Positions 13,501 through 25,700 of a DNA stretch of 64,000 nucleotides are shown piece after piece. Location of the stretch: the NCBI GenBank assembly GCA_025331565.1, contig JAFREQ010000100.1:558001-622000 (forward strand), written 5' to 3'. The stretch comes from Holacanthus passer. Its lineage: Eukaryota > Chordata > Actinopteri > Pomacanthidae. A model generated the notes under the pieces. It made no database searches, was not told the origin of the DNA, and was given only the letters and a program-made list of their open reading frames with translations. The first letter of the stretch is position 1. Each line of letters starts with the position of its first letter. A program made the position numbers and the translations under genes.

Positions 13501-16500
13501 GACGCAGTTACAACATCCACAAATGAAAGTCTTCAGCCTTTTACACACGACATTATGTGGATTTTATTATTCAGCAAATCAACAACGATAAACTAATTGA
13601 GGGTGCCTCAGATGTAAAATCCCCGTACATGCACATTTATTGTAATATCATTAGTGTTTAGCTGATTCCTGGAGTAACTTCACATTCAATAGTATGATAA
13701 TGGTCAATAATTGAATACTAAAAAAAAACGAGCTCTTATAACGCTATTATAAAAAATGCCTTATCATTTATGGACTATTACTATGGCCTCACCTCTGCTC
13801 TCCCCAAAAAGACCATTAAACAACTGCAGAACATTCAGACTGCTGCTGCCAGATTTCTTACAAGAAGCAAGAGAACTGAGCACGTTATTCTGACTCTTAA
13901 ATCTCTACTTTAATGGCTTCAAGACCATTTTAGAAGATTTTAAAGTGCTGCTGCTAGTTTATAAATCACTCAGCACCTTAGTCTAGTAGTCAGATGGAGG
14001 TGCATTGAGTCAGAGCCAAAATGGTAAAACTGCATTTAGCTACTATGCTGCGCACAGATGGACGCAACTTCATGATGATCTTCAATATGCAGCTACTTTA
14101 GTGCTTTCAAATCAAATTTTAACACTCCCTTTCTTCTGTCTTTAATCAATTTATTCTGGTGCACTTTGGTTCCTTTAGTACATTTGGAGCAACTCTTTAG
14201 TGGACTGTTACTGCACTGCAAACTATTTACACATTGCCAGTTCATGAGGTACATCTAGCAAAAATGAATGTGGTGTAATACTAGTTCTATAATAAATCTT
14301 CCCTTCATAAAGGTTCAAATATTTGTTTTTGTTGATCCTGTTTTAGAGAGGTGTTGATTCAAGTGTATGGTCATTTTGGAGGCTGCAGTTTGTGGTGCAA
14401 GTGAATTTTATTGTTTGAGAGTTACAGGTGTTTCTATTTTTTGTCCACCCATTTATAGGGCGAAAAAAATTGGACAATGCTATTAATTCTGTATTTAATA
14501 TATCTTTCTCTCTTTTCTCTGTAATTGTGTTTTAAGTGTTCTAACGTATTTTGCCTTATGTAAAGAACTTTTTATTAGGTCTGTGTTTGAATCATGCTAA
14601 ACAACTTTACCGGCTTGGCCTTCTATGTAATATTAGCATATGTTATTGAGACATTTTGTAAAAAGCTTCAAAACAGTTAATACAAGAGTACCAGTACACG
14701 CAAGAACTACTGAGGAGAGAAGTTTTATTCCTGTTCAGCCAATTTGTGCCCATTCCACCTGCGGTTTCTCAGACACACTGGCCAGCTTTATTTGTTGCGA
14801 GGAAACGAAATCAAACATAACTGGTTTAAAAGTAGGACCACGCAGCAACCGTGGGCACAGTCAGCTCTCAAAGCCAGGAAATGCCAAGGCCACACACTTT
14901 CTATGCCTTCTGTAGTGTGTGTGTGCGCGCGTGTGCTTGTGTTTGTGCGTGTGCATATGTTTGGTGTGCGTCTCTATACAGTAGGCGTAAATACACTACT
15001 GCATGCAGTGTGCACACGCCTGCTTTAGCTCACTCCAATTCAGTCCAAGACTGACCATACACACAAGCTTCACTCACACACACCACTGTTTATACTTTGT
15101 TTCCTGTGTGTATGTGTGTGTCTGTCTGTTGCATTCCTGTGCAGCCAGCAGAGAGTGCTGGCTGCCAGAGCCGCCCAGTAATGTCACATGCTGTCCTTCT
15201 CTCGCTCAGTCTTTCTATCTCACTTGATTTCCTAATTTGCTATAATACCATCACAATAATTAAATACAGTATTATCAAGTTTTACAAGGTCTACAAGGTG
15301 TAAGTATAGTAATGTAGAATTGGTTTAGTATTTTTTTGGCATTTGTGCCTTTATGAGATAGCACAGTATAGAGCTGAAATGAAATGAGGAGAGACGTAGA
15401 TGAGGGATGACTTGAAACAAACATCCCCAGTTAACCTCTAACTGGGCACATAGGGTTTACATGGTCAATGTCTCATGCTCAAAACAAACAAGTATGAACA
15501 AAGCAGAAGTGTTTAAGCTGTTCTGAAGGACAAAAGTGGGGTAAAGCCAACCGTCATAGAGAGGGCTGAGCCACAACAACTGTTCAGACTTAAACAGTCT
15601 TTCCTTGAAGGCATTCATAGTATTTCACTTGGTTGTATATGTGACAAGAAACTGTTGTGTAAAGAATAAAAAAAGAGAGCTTGAGCAAGAACTGTGTGGT
15701 ATATGAAGGTGTCAATGTCAGATTATTATTTGTGTTGCCTTCTGCAGTGTGGAACAGACTATATGCGATAAAAGGCATAGCTGAAATGTCGGTGCATTTC
15801 ACTGTCATGTGCTGAACACGGAAGATGTGAACGGACAGAATGAAAAGAGCAGAATGATAATGGTGAAACCCACAGAAGACAAGAGTTTCTGTTCTCTGCT
15901 GTCATGAACTCTTTTTCTCACTTAAATAGAAAATATTTGAGATATTTCCCCTCGAATACAAATACAAAATATTTGATTTAAAGCATAATTGCAAATATCA
16001 AAGCTGACATAAAACAGTCCTGAGACATACAGTTATATTCTGATTTTTATCTCTTGGATCGTTGTGTGTGTGTGTGCTTGCTGGGTGGAGGCGGGCCTGG
16101 TGACCCCGGCTGTCATGGCGACAGATGTTCCTCGCTCACATTCCTCAGCCCAGGAAGCAGGAATTCAAGCTATTTGCATTCTGGATAGTCTTTCTCCCAT
16201 CTCTCCCTCTCTCTCTCTGTCGAAAATATCCAGGCCACATTTGTACCCTTGTCATAATGGTTGCGGGCCGCAAGCCGCCGAGTTATCCCAAACGCATAAT
16301 CACCAGCCTACAAACTCCACACACACACTGCTCTGACTGACATACCGAGCACAAACACAGGCCGAGTTACTCACACACACACTCTTTTTCTTTGCACAAG
16401 GGCGACAGTCGGGAGTGTTTTTTGATATTAGTTGTCTCTTTGACCCAATTCTGTAAGACATTCCAGCATGGGACCCTGCAAATCAAAGCCATATGGAGGA

Positions 16501-19500
16501 CGTTCAGGAGCAGAGTCCAGATGGATGGACATGCCGAGAGGGACGTCCATGCATCGTTTCCATAGAGAGAGACATAAAAACCTGTGCTATCTTCTTCCCT
16601 CCTCTTCCTCATCCATGGCAGTAACGTGCAAAAAGCGCCTCTGCAGACAATATAAGTGTACGATAATGCTTAAGTGAGGTTACGCCTTACTAACAAATTA
16701 TTACAGTGTGAGCTGAGGAAAGCCACGTCCTCTATCCCAACATACAAACCATAAACACTAACACACACACTGCTTCCAAGTCACGTCCTATTTGGCCTCA
16801 TCGTTACATAAACACCACAGTGTTTGCTTGCTCACACGTTGAAGGCTTTAATATGCTTAGCATGCATCAGATTCCTCCCTGGCTGCAGTTTGTCCTGTAC
16901 ATACAGTAGAATGCCTGTGAGGATGGCCGAGAAATTTAGGGAAGGAAAACACCGAACGCACCCCTCCTTCCCTCCATTTCCTTTCATTCCCTGTCATCTC
17001 CATGCGTGGCATGCCACCCCAACCCCCCCTCGCTCCCCCTCCAAAACATTTCCTCTTTTAAAAAAAGCGATTATGTAACAAGCCACATCGCTCTGTAATT
17101 TGCAGCTGGAGAAGACGGGAGAGACGAACAGGAGGAGGAGGAGGAGGCTAGCTGATAAGAGTTGGGCTGAAAAAAATTTGGTTGACTCCTGAAGAGGCAA
17201 AAAGGTAAGGGGTGTTCAAGGACAAAGCAGTTGATCTATGGCAGCCACAATGGCTCTGAAATATGCTTGAAAAAGAAATAAGAGACCCACAGCATGATGG
17301 CCTAAAAATGGAGGCTGTCTGTGTCAGAGCCAAAGTCCATCACAGTGAAACAGCTGGAGCTGAAAGACATCCAGAGCAACAGTACTAAAGGGTCATTAAT
17401 GACACATACAAGCATTAGTACAGTCAAGTGTGTGTATACAGATGATGAGAAAAAGGTTAAGCAGTGTGTAAAGACACATTGTAGTCTGTATTGAACATGT
17501 GGAATTAGCATAGAGAGAGAGCTCTCTGATTGGCTGTTCAGACAACTGAACCAGTGATTTCACCCATTCAAGGCAGGTTCTTTTCACTATTTCACCTTTT
17601 CCTTTCTTCTCTAGGGAACAGCGAACTCTTTGATTCACAGTGGAGCAAAAATGGTTGCCTTGTTTGTTTTGCTTGTCTTTCAGTAATGTTTTTTGGAGTA
17701 TGACCTCAGACTGCTGATTTGCCATTTCCTCTCATCCATCCATAGAGTCTGTGAGCAAGTGGGTGGTCAGTTGGCCATTAGCTGTAGAAACGCAATGTTC
17801 AACTTTTGACAGCTGACATGAGGTATTGCGAAACAGTTGATCAGTCAGCCTTTTTTCTATGCTTGTTGGTTGAGGTCAGTTTGGAGTGTCAGGGAAAACA
17901 AATCAAACCATGCCAAGAAGCAAGAGAGTTTTTGAAACCCTTTAAAAGCTGTCTTTAATTTAGGTTAAACCAAACTATGTATAAAAGAACTACCTGAAGA
18001 AAAGTCCCATTTAGTAACAACTGGGATAAGATTATTTTGTTTACTTTTCGTAGCACCCACTCAAAGACTGTATCCCTTGGGCTGTATGTACATACAGTAT
18101 GCATTGGATTTATACATTATTTAAAGATTCAGTAAGGGACACACTTTTGTTTGCAAAAGAACCAGAAAGATGAGACATTCAATTCTGCAATTATGTTGCA
18201 CTTTTGTTGCTATTGATAATACTTGTAGACAAACTGTTATGTGCTCTAACACTGTCATTTATTTTGCTCTAATGTTCTTTAAAATTATTCGAGTGAAACC
18301 TTTTCCCAAAGCTAAAATAAATATTAGATTCTTTATTACTCAATATATGTAATGATACACTACAAAATTTACTTGAATTAAGATTCATTCATTCTCTACA
18401 TTAATGTAATGAATCAACATTTATTCAAAATGTGCATTCCTAGTAAGAATGGAGCAAACACACAAACATCTACAGAGACACAGAGGGACAAAGACTCTGC
18501 ACTAGAGTCTGACAGACGAGAGACAGGGGGGAAGGAGAGGCGACATGTTGGGTGGCGACTCGACTGTAGCAGAAGGAACTGTTCCACCCTGCGGCTATTG
18601 AATGTTCACTTCCTGTTTGTATTGACTGGGCCCACAGTGCTCTGGGCCATTTTCAATGGTGGCAGCAATGGAGGTCAACTAGCTGAGGAAATGGCTGCCA
18701 TTGTAGCCTACAAGTTCTTCACAGTTTCTTCTGTTATCTTCGTCAGATATTTGAAATGCACTGGAGGAGCATCAGTGTCCAAAATGACCTTTCATGCTCT
18801 CCAAGAGCAAGGAACATGAATTTGAAAGATGGAAAAAAATCTTTCCATTTTAAAAGTAAAAATACTATTAAATGTGAATTTCCCCACTGAGGGACGAATA
18901 AAGGAATATTATCGGATCTTAAATATTGACCTCCACATACCAACTTGCAACTTGCTAATACAGTTCATTTTGCTGTCACGTATGTTTTTAATGTTTAAGC
19001 TTTTATCTGGAGGATTGTTTGACACAAGATTGTTAATACCGATGCATCAATGTGGAAGTAAAACTCTGCTGTCATAGCCGGTCCAGGTGAAGCTAGTTTT
19101 AAATACTTCATATATAGTCTGGTAGTTTGGTCCAGGGGTTCCCAACTTTAGAGTCGGGCCCCTTGTGTCTCTCTTTCTGTCTCTCTTTTTTTTTTTACAT
19201 TTTTTGTGAAATATAGATAATTTGACCTCTTTTGGCCTCAAGTACTTACATATATGAAAGCATGTGAGAAGTTTAGAGGGGAAATGTCTCTTTAGGGGAA
19301 CTACTAACAACTCACAGACATCTGAAGTCTAACAAGGAGGCCCAGCCACTACATTGTATTTTTCAAGTGAATTATATGTTTCTTATGTAAATTCACAATC
19401 TCAAGTATGATGTTTCCCCCTAAAATGTAGAGGAGTAGAAGTATATAGTAGCAACAAATGGAAATACTCAAGTAAAGTACAAGTACCTCAAAACTGTATG

Positions 19501-22348
19501 CAAGGACAGTACTTCAGTACAGTAGAGTACTTATTTTCCACCACTGCTACTAAATCTGTTAAGTGCCCTGTCACCTCAATGAATATTACACCCAAGTTTC
19601 TACGTCATTATTAGAATCATACTTCTATATCAAAATCGACAAAGAGGATGACTAAATTCCAGCCATCCAATTAGGGAACCAACCAAGGACTCTGAAACCT
19701 GACAGCCAGCCTGCTGATGTGTTAATGGGCAAATCAGTTCCACAGTCTGCTTTACTCTAAATGACTACTGACCACCTTAAAGAAACATGCAGCCTAAAAG
19801 TATGACGAAATTGTCACAGCACAGTTACACAGATAATCCAGGCACGCAAGATGTGGAAACAAGACGCATAGCAAAAGCCCTGCTATCAGCAAACAGCAAA
19901 CAAACAGCGGGTCTTTGGCTGTGATAAGTTGAAATCGATTTGGCTCGGCCCCACAGCTTCTCCCTGCAGGGGCAGCCTCATAACTTCACTGGAGCGGGGA
20001 GGATTTCTTCGTAGTTCTGTGCACAGGCTTGAGCTGAGCATTCTTCACATGCCGAGCTCCATCACAGGGCCTGTCCTCGAGCCCTTTAACCATTGATGTA
20101 CCAAATCTGAACTGGACCAGCTGCATTTTGTGATGAAATGCTGTGATTAGATTCCTCAATTTATGTCTGTGAAGGTTCTCAGTCATCCAGGTCCTCAATT
20201 TAATTCCTCAAACCTGCCTCATTCACTACACTTTGGGACATTTCCCAAAGAGAAGATGGTGAACAGCATGATTAGCTGCTGGTCAGGCTATACATGCGGT
20301 AATTAGTGCACAAACAGTGTGACGGTGGCACTGAGGCCAAAAAAACAACAACAAAAAACTTCCTCATTCATCTTCAGTGGATCCTGTACCATGATATATC
20401 TCTATCTGTTGTCACAGAATTTAATAAGCTTTCAAATTGGACTTCCTGGTTCATAGTTCATCTTCCAAGAGTACATTGTAGCAACAAACCCACACTAAAA
20501 CAATGCTCCTTGTTATTGCCATTGTTGGATTGAAAGTGCAGCCCCCAATGCTGCAAGGTGCAAGATGATGAATTTCTGTCCCCTTATGTAACAGGTGCAA
20601 TTGTAGTAGTCCACTTAAATACTGTCAGTGTTTAACATAAAATCTGGTTTTTAAGTCAAGCACCACGACTGTTTTACAAATTTAATTCCTAACTTTCAAA
20701 ACTTAAGCTGTAAGTATGGAAGATGAATAAAATGGTCCTAAAAGTCTAAAGATGTAATGTTGTGGTTTGATGACAACTCTCCTTCAACTCATAGGAAGTG
20801 AATTGACCCATGAGTAACAGCATCCACATGACACCTTTACTCAGTGATTTCTGAGGCTGAAGGTTGAGTGGACAGGAGGCCCTCACTCTCCCTCCTCACT
20901 CTTCTCCAGAGACGTTTGCTGGGGCTCTCGCATTCCTCAAGTGGGACAGAGGGAGTGAACGCATAACAGCCCAGTTGGGAAACCCACCTGATATTTCAAC
21001 ATATCAACGCTCAGGCCAATGTTACGTAACCACAGCACTGCACACTTGGCAGCGGAGACTTGTATTGTATTGCATCTAAGAGCGTATGGCACTCTTGACT
21101 GTGTTCATTAAAAATTCCTGACTGAAGGAGGCAGAGTGGCTTCAAACATCTGAATGAAGTGGCTTTTCCAGCAACAGACCAATGCTTGCGAAGATACACA
21201 CAACACACACAGTTCACACAGTTGGGGGGTAAAAACACATTGTGGCACAACATACTACAGTACAAAAATGTGACAATAGTATGATGAAAAATAAACCACA
21301 ACAGTAACTTATTCTAATCAGTTATTATTCCTAAATGTTACCAATTTTAGTTTGTATGGAGGGTGCACCTAAATATCATCCATTAATACTGCCAGATGTC
21401 TTAACTGCTTCCTGTAAATCTTAATGATCAATAAATAATCAATTAATTAATAATTTCAGTTGCAAAAGATGATTTTGTCAAGCTTTGTTTGTGGCATACT
21501 GAGATGCTTTTTTTCAAGAATGTTTATTCAATCACATTGACATTTGGACAGTAATCGATTGACATTGTCATTTATTATGTTTTATTGAGGTTTAATGCAG
21601 ATAAAGATTTGTTTGTTAAATAAAAGCAGCTTTATGTTTTCATGAATTTGAATTTTTTCTGGAAATGCAACTGAGAAAATGTTTATAGATAAAATATCCA
21701 GTTTAGATTTACTTTTTGTGGGCAATCCAGTTAAAAATTCTGTTTTTATTGTTGTTATTGTGAAGCAGTCTTGCTCACTGATTTATAGCACTGGCTTCAA
21801 GGAACTAACACAACTACAGGTATCAAAAGGGATGGTTGGCTTGGTATAAATAGTCTAACAAAAGTGCACCATCCGGAGCATGTTCTTATGCCCAGGACCA
21901 GACCATACATTCCTACAGTAAACCATCAAGACACAACCCCATATATACACACATCCAGTCACACACACTCTCTCTGACTAACCTGGTCACATCCGGCGTT
22001 AACCAGCTCCTGAAGCATCTGCCGGTTGACTTCCCCGGCGCCTGCAGGGTGTCCAGACCCGGAGGATGGGCCTGACTCATTGGCAAAAGGCATGAGGGAC
22101 TTGCGGATTTCCCGCAAGGCATTCTGGTAGTTGTTGAACTTCTGCGGGGGTCGGAGCTGCTGTTGTCGACTGGCTGCGTCTTTCCCGCTCTTGCAGTCGG
22201 CTCCTCTGCCGCCCTCTGTCCGGGAGCTGCCCCCGTGAAGGGCTTGGCTCACCAGCTTGGCCGGCTGCTTCAGACCCTCCTTGATCTCCTGAAGCCTCTG
22301 GCGTGTGTTGCCCACATATGGGGCAGCTGGGAAAGTCTTGGGCCTCAT
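4525..22348 (-). CDS. lats2: Large tumor suppressor kinase 2 (LATS2), 8 coding exons, 1176 aa
   Basis: LATS2 is the AGC/NDR-family Ser/Thr kinase of the Hippo pathway: with MOB1 it phosphorylates YAP/TAZ and restrains growth. Coding exons, 5' to 3': 22348-21983, 10827-10695, 10163-8563, 7441-7214, 7029-6675, 6186-6004, 5720-5614, 5082-4525; all have GT-AG ends and compatible phases. The protein starts MRPKTFPAAPYVGNTRQR, as in LATS2. Residues about 100-166 hold the UBA domain. Residues 167-700 are the Pro/Gly/Met-rich linker with the TPSRASLNLDLY and VPSRTNSFN motifs and a PPPPYP (PPxY) WW ligand. The MOB-binding stretch ends at EQEMSK. The kinase domain begins about 735 with GIGAFGEV, then HRDIKPDN (D858), DFG, the NDR insert and activation loop AHSLVGTPNYIAPE. 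The hydrophobic motif EFTFRRFF is intact, so an active kinase is expected. The upstream in-frame GTG at 22372 is not used as start because MRPK is the family N-terminus. The C-terminus carries a long Glu/Asp run before CEPVYV. Confidence 0.96.
5138..5165. repeat. (AAT)n microsatellite
   Basis: About nine consecutive ATA/AAT units, in the LATS2 intron just upstream of the last coding exon. Confidence 0.9.
6262..6340 (+). repeat. SINE-like 3' tail fragment in LATS2 intron
   Basis: Holds acccttgggcaaggtactt, a diverged copy of the same teleost SINE tail motif. It lies in the intron between the fifth and sixth coding exons of LATS2. Confidence 0.3.
10303..10650. mobile_element. Non-autonomous hAT-like element (MITE), about 348 bp
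   Basis: The left end reads tagtgctgtcaaa and the right end tttgacagcccta, which are inverted repeats of each other. The interior is rich in attaatc motifs typical of a widespread vertebrate hAT-derived family. Flanking 8-mers acaaaaat (10295-10302) and ataaaaat (10651-10658) match at 7 of 8 positions, consistent with an 8-bp hAT target duplication. It lies in the 531-bp intron between the second and third coding exons of LATS2 and has no coding capacity. Confidence 0.75.
13766..14622 (+). mobile_element. Degenerate L2/Rex-like LINE 3' fragment
   Basis: Translation in shifted frames gives KTIKQLQNIQTAAARFLTR, then SKRTEHV.LTLKSL and FKVLLLVYKSLST. This is the characteristic C-terminal stretch of fish LINE reverse transcriptases ('QNAAAR..TR...EH..P.L..LHWLP....FK.LLLVYK'). 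The 3' end (about 14550-14620) resembles the LINE tail 'tgtaaagcactt...gtgtttgaa.ggtgcta'. Frameshifts and stops make it inactive. Confidence 0.7.
14920..15125. repeat. GT/CA-rich simple sequence
   Basis: Imperfect gtgtgtgcgcgcgtgtg runs at about 14920-14960, and cacacac / gtgtgtatgtgtg runs at about 15060-15122. Confidence 0.7.
19133..19200 (+). repeat. Single hAT-type terminal fragment
   Basis: Begins caggggttcccaacttta, close to the consensus end of many vertebrate hAT elements (cagtggttcccaacc). No matching inverted end was seen nearby, so this is a truncated remnant. Confidence 0.35.
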
Positions 22349-22372
22349 GGCCTCAGTGCCCAGGGCAGGCAC

Positions 22373-22712
22373 CTACTCTAAAACGGAAACACACACACAC
22401 AAACTGGCACTCACTTCCCTATGCCCTCCAAAAGATCCCCCTCAAGCTGGCTGACCTAAATAGATAAAGAGTCTCCAGGACAGCACAGATCAGAGGCACA
22501 GATTTGGGAGTCCTCCTCTGTGTCCCTTATTTGTTTGTGTCTCTCTTTGTGTTTTTGACTCCTGCTGATGCTGCTGCGTGGATGAAGGTGAAGTGTGGTA
22601 CTACAGGCATTCCATGGCGTGGCTTTCAAGGCTCAGGTTCCAGCTTATTCCAGGAAATGCCGCCGGTCACAAGGGCGCTGCGGAGCCAAACCATGATGCT
22701 GCCAATCTTCGC
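22373..22712 (-). other. lats2: Probable LATS2 5' UTR exon (upstream of the start-codon exon)
   Basis: On the minus strand a good acceptor (ctcattctccacag) precedes 22712. Downstream lies a short ORF ending in TGA at 22626, then untranslated sequence. The start-codon exon begins no later than about 22372, next to a possible acceptor (gttttagagtag). Whether 22712 to 22348 is one continuous exon or is interrupted by a very short intron cannot be settled by eye. LATS2 in other vertebrates has an untranslated first exon, which fits. The exact 3' limit is unknown. Confidence 0.4.
22626..22694 (-). other. Candidate upstream ORF in LATS2 5' UTR
   Basis: An ATG at 22694 opens 22 codons (MVWLRSALVTGG...) to a TGA at 22626. 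If exon 1 (donor at 30281/30280) joins the acceptor at 22712, the last three bases of exon 1 are themselves ATG, in frame with this ORF, giving a 29-codon upstream ORF that starts MAKIGSIMVW. Such an ORF would be expected to reduce translation of LATS2. It depends on the inferred splice junction. Confidence 0.3.
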
Positions 22713-23439
22713 CTGTGGAGAATGAGATGGAGTTAGAGCATGGAGACTGTGGTCATGCATAGTGTTCATGTTGTTATTTACTAAAATTAAAGCTAGCACT
22801 GGGCAGTTCACATATTAAGCACAGGAAAGTTGTGCTTTTATTTGAAAAGACCAAATAAGTAGATGTGAACCAGTAATGTCAGCAGCTCATTAGAAAAAAA
22901 GTTGAAAAGCACACAAATAGTCTCAGTCATTCTGCTCTAAGAGAAGATCAAGCGTTGGAATTATAAATATGCTCATGCAATTCAAAGCCACAATTACCAC
23001 TTTTAACATATTCATGCTGATACTATCAGTGCATTGTAGCAGGGTATAGATTAACAATATCAATATAGATGTGTAACATGGTTTAAATTCAATGCAAACA
23101 TCATATATAGTTGAGACTTTGAGAGGATCTTTTCTGTCTTCTTTCAACAAGTATTTAAGGCTACTGGAAGCAGCAGTATTTGATGAAGTGAAAGAATAAA
23201 TGTACAAAAAAACATTCCCCTAAAGGGTTTTATACACATTTTATGTGACATTACATCAGAGGTGGCTGATGTGATCAGCTGTTATCAGCCTGACATCAGT
23301 ATAACATTAATTTTTAGGTCAAAATCTTCCAAACAAAATGATGACATTTTCAGTAATGTTACAAAATATGAAAAAGACAACATGGGAGCAGTTTTAGACT
23401 GGTATATCCTGGAAGTCAGATTCAGGATTAGTGCTGCGT

Positions 23440-24518
23440 AAGCATCATTACAGATCAAAACATGCTAAGCTGGATGAGTTGCAAGGACAAATACACTTGG
23501 ATAAAGTTGACGCTCTTCGGTGAAGTTTGAGTGCTCAACAAGCAGCTTTCACAAGACTGCATCCTGACAGAGACAGTGTTATGCAGGCAGGTTCTGTGGC
23601 GAGTGAGCTAATAGCTGAAAAGCTGAAATCTCATTCAGAAGGAGAATATGTGAAGGAGTGCCTTGTTGCCACTATGGAGCTGTTAGCAATGGAAAAGTAA
23701 AATTGTTCCAAAGTGTCAGTTTGTCTCAAAAAAATCATGCAGATGAAGGGAGCTGTTGTTGAAATAGCAAGTGACTGTGTGATTTTATGGCGGCCATTAC
23801 TAAATACCTCCTAGGGCTGAACATCAAGTTCCAAGGTCCCAACCAGCTTCTCAGCTCTCTGTTTTCAAATGTGAAATCAGTTGAAGTAAAATTGAAGGTA
23901 TGGCAGGTGCAACTGGAAAGGGGTAACCCTGCATTTTCCTACTCTGCAAGAAGAAAAGTCTGCTATGATATCAAAGCATGCTGGTGAATAAGAAACACTA
24001 TCTTAGGCATTGGGTGAGAGGCTTCAGGACATAAAAAGTAAACAAAAGGAACTAAACATATGTGCTGCGTGGTTTAATGAGGAACCAGCTGATGTGCCTG
24101 CTATCACAAAATCATTGAGCTGCAACACAACAACAAGCTCGAAGCTATACAACAACCTCCCTCTGCTCAAGTTCTATAAACTGTATGTATGTGCTGGGAA
24201 TTCTTTTTTCCATTTAGAGGAGACACTGAAGTTTGCATCACTGTTTGGACAACCCACTACTCTGAACAGTTATTTTTAAAACTGACTCTTGCAAAGACTG
24301 GGTTCCACTAAAGACTGATTGACTCAAACCTATAAAACCAGCTATGAGTAGCATCATCATCATCACTACCATTTGACCTCAAATGCGTCACCAAAGAGAA
24401 GCACTTCCAGACACATTCAAAGTTAGTGTGATATATGTGTTGAATAATTTAGTATGGCCCTCGAAGGATGTTATAAAAATTGAGATGGCCCTTGATAGGA
24501 AAAGGTTCCCTACCCCTG
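23440..24518 (+). pseudogene. Decayed hAT transposase (GTF2IRD2/ZBED-like) element
   Basis: Fragments in changing frames read SLSAQQAAFTRL, then SELIAEKLKSHSEGEYVKEC, then LLGLNIKFQGPNQLLSSLF and VKLKVWQVQLERGN. These match in order the hAT (Charlie-type) transposase carried by GTF2IRD2- and ZBED-like proteins (..LSSQQAMFT.., ..LIA...KPFTEGEFVKEC.., ..LQG..QL...L...V..F..KL.LW..Q). The right end, ggttccctacccctg at 24504-24518, has the form of a hAT terminus. Several stops and frameshifts show it is dead. The left terminus was not found. Confidence 0.65.
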
Positions 24519-25574
24519 GCTTAAGCAGTACTGGTACATACCTAATGCATAATTCAGGACTGCTAGGGGTCATAAAACACCACCTGCCCCCCTCTGCACC
24601 CCATCAATGCATAGCTGCGGTTGCAAAAGTCAGCCCCCATCACTGCATACTTCTGCTACGTGGTCATCAGTAAACACCCTTATGAGAGCGCAGAGCTCCA
24701 ATGTGGGGTCAAAACAACTCATCAGCTCTCCCTGCGTCAGCCTCTCTGCCTGTGATGCTCCCCTGTGATCAGACATTTAACACCGTTTGACAGTCTTATC
24801 TAGAGGAACATACTCCACATTCTACCACAGCAGCATTACTCCTCCAGGGCAGATGGGATGACGTGTGGAACAAATTCACATGTTTCTGTCAGGAACCTCA
24901 CGTGAGGACCCGCAGTCCAGCGTGCAACATGTACATCTTGGGTGACACACTGATATGGGAGATGTTTAGGAGGGTTTTTGCAGCATTAAATAGAGAGGAT
25001 GAGAGGACAGCAAGCAACAATATTAAGGATAATAAACACAAAATTTGCACCAAACACTCACAGACTGTGGCACAAGTTGTGCCAAAGAATCCAAAGTTGC
25101 TGATAGCTAATATTCAGCATCTCATAAGTTTACCATTATGACACCCGAAGCAATGACAAAGATTCAGTGGAATTTAATCTTGCCTGGATGGAAAAGATGT
25201 ACACCATCCCGGGACAACAAAACTACCCAGGGACACAATTCTCTGAGGGGGTAACTAAATGCTAATCTCTAAATACTAGTCTGTGCACCTCTGCTGCTCA
25301 GTCTAACAGAGACTTAGATTATGTATAGTTTCTGAACTGTCTGGCACTGCATTTGGTCACCTTATATTCTTTGCACAAACAATTTGAACTAATCTTGCAC
25401 AACCTCTACTATTACTACTACTCATAGAGTCAGTGTTTTTTTTAGCTCGCTTTCCTAAAGTACTTGTAAATTGCACTGCATGATGTTTTATGTTATGTTA
25501 TGCTGTGATTTAATGCAATATTTGTTCACTCACAATACTGTAGCTGCTTCAACACAGGAAGTTCCCAGCTTGGG

Positions 25575-25700
25575 ATGAAAAAGTAGGTCTGTCTGTCTGT
25601 CATAAGCATCACAGTGCTCACAATGGCAACATGCTTACGTTAAGGTATAATGTCTACCATGTTCACCATCTAATTCTCAAAGGCCAATTTTATATTAAAT
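25575..25700 (+). repeat. Fragment of a common percomorph dispersed repeat
   Basis: Contains cacagtgctcacaatggcaa and taccatgttcaccatct, recognisable pieces of a repeat very frequent in spiny-rayed fishes. A longer copy in reverse orientation lies at about 56.48-56.84 kb. Confidence 0.45.

Larger units (their letters stand above)
10828..21982 (-). other. lats2: LATS2 first coding intron (11.2 kb)
   Basis: Separates the start-codon exon from the UBA-domain exon. No gene was found inside. It contains a decayed LINE tail (13.77-14.62 kb), GT/CA-rich stretches (about 14920-15130, 16060-16075, 16310-16385) and a single hAT-type end near 19133. The open frames inside are short and lack codon bias. 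Confidence 0.8.

Noticed and set aside
18409..18819. 136-codon open frame in a LATS2 intron
   Set aside because: No recognisable motif and no flanking splice sites tied to another exon; expected by chance in an 11-kb intron.
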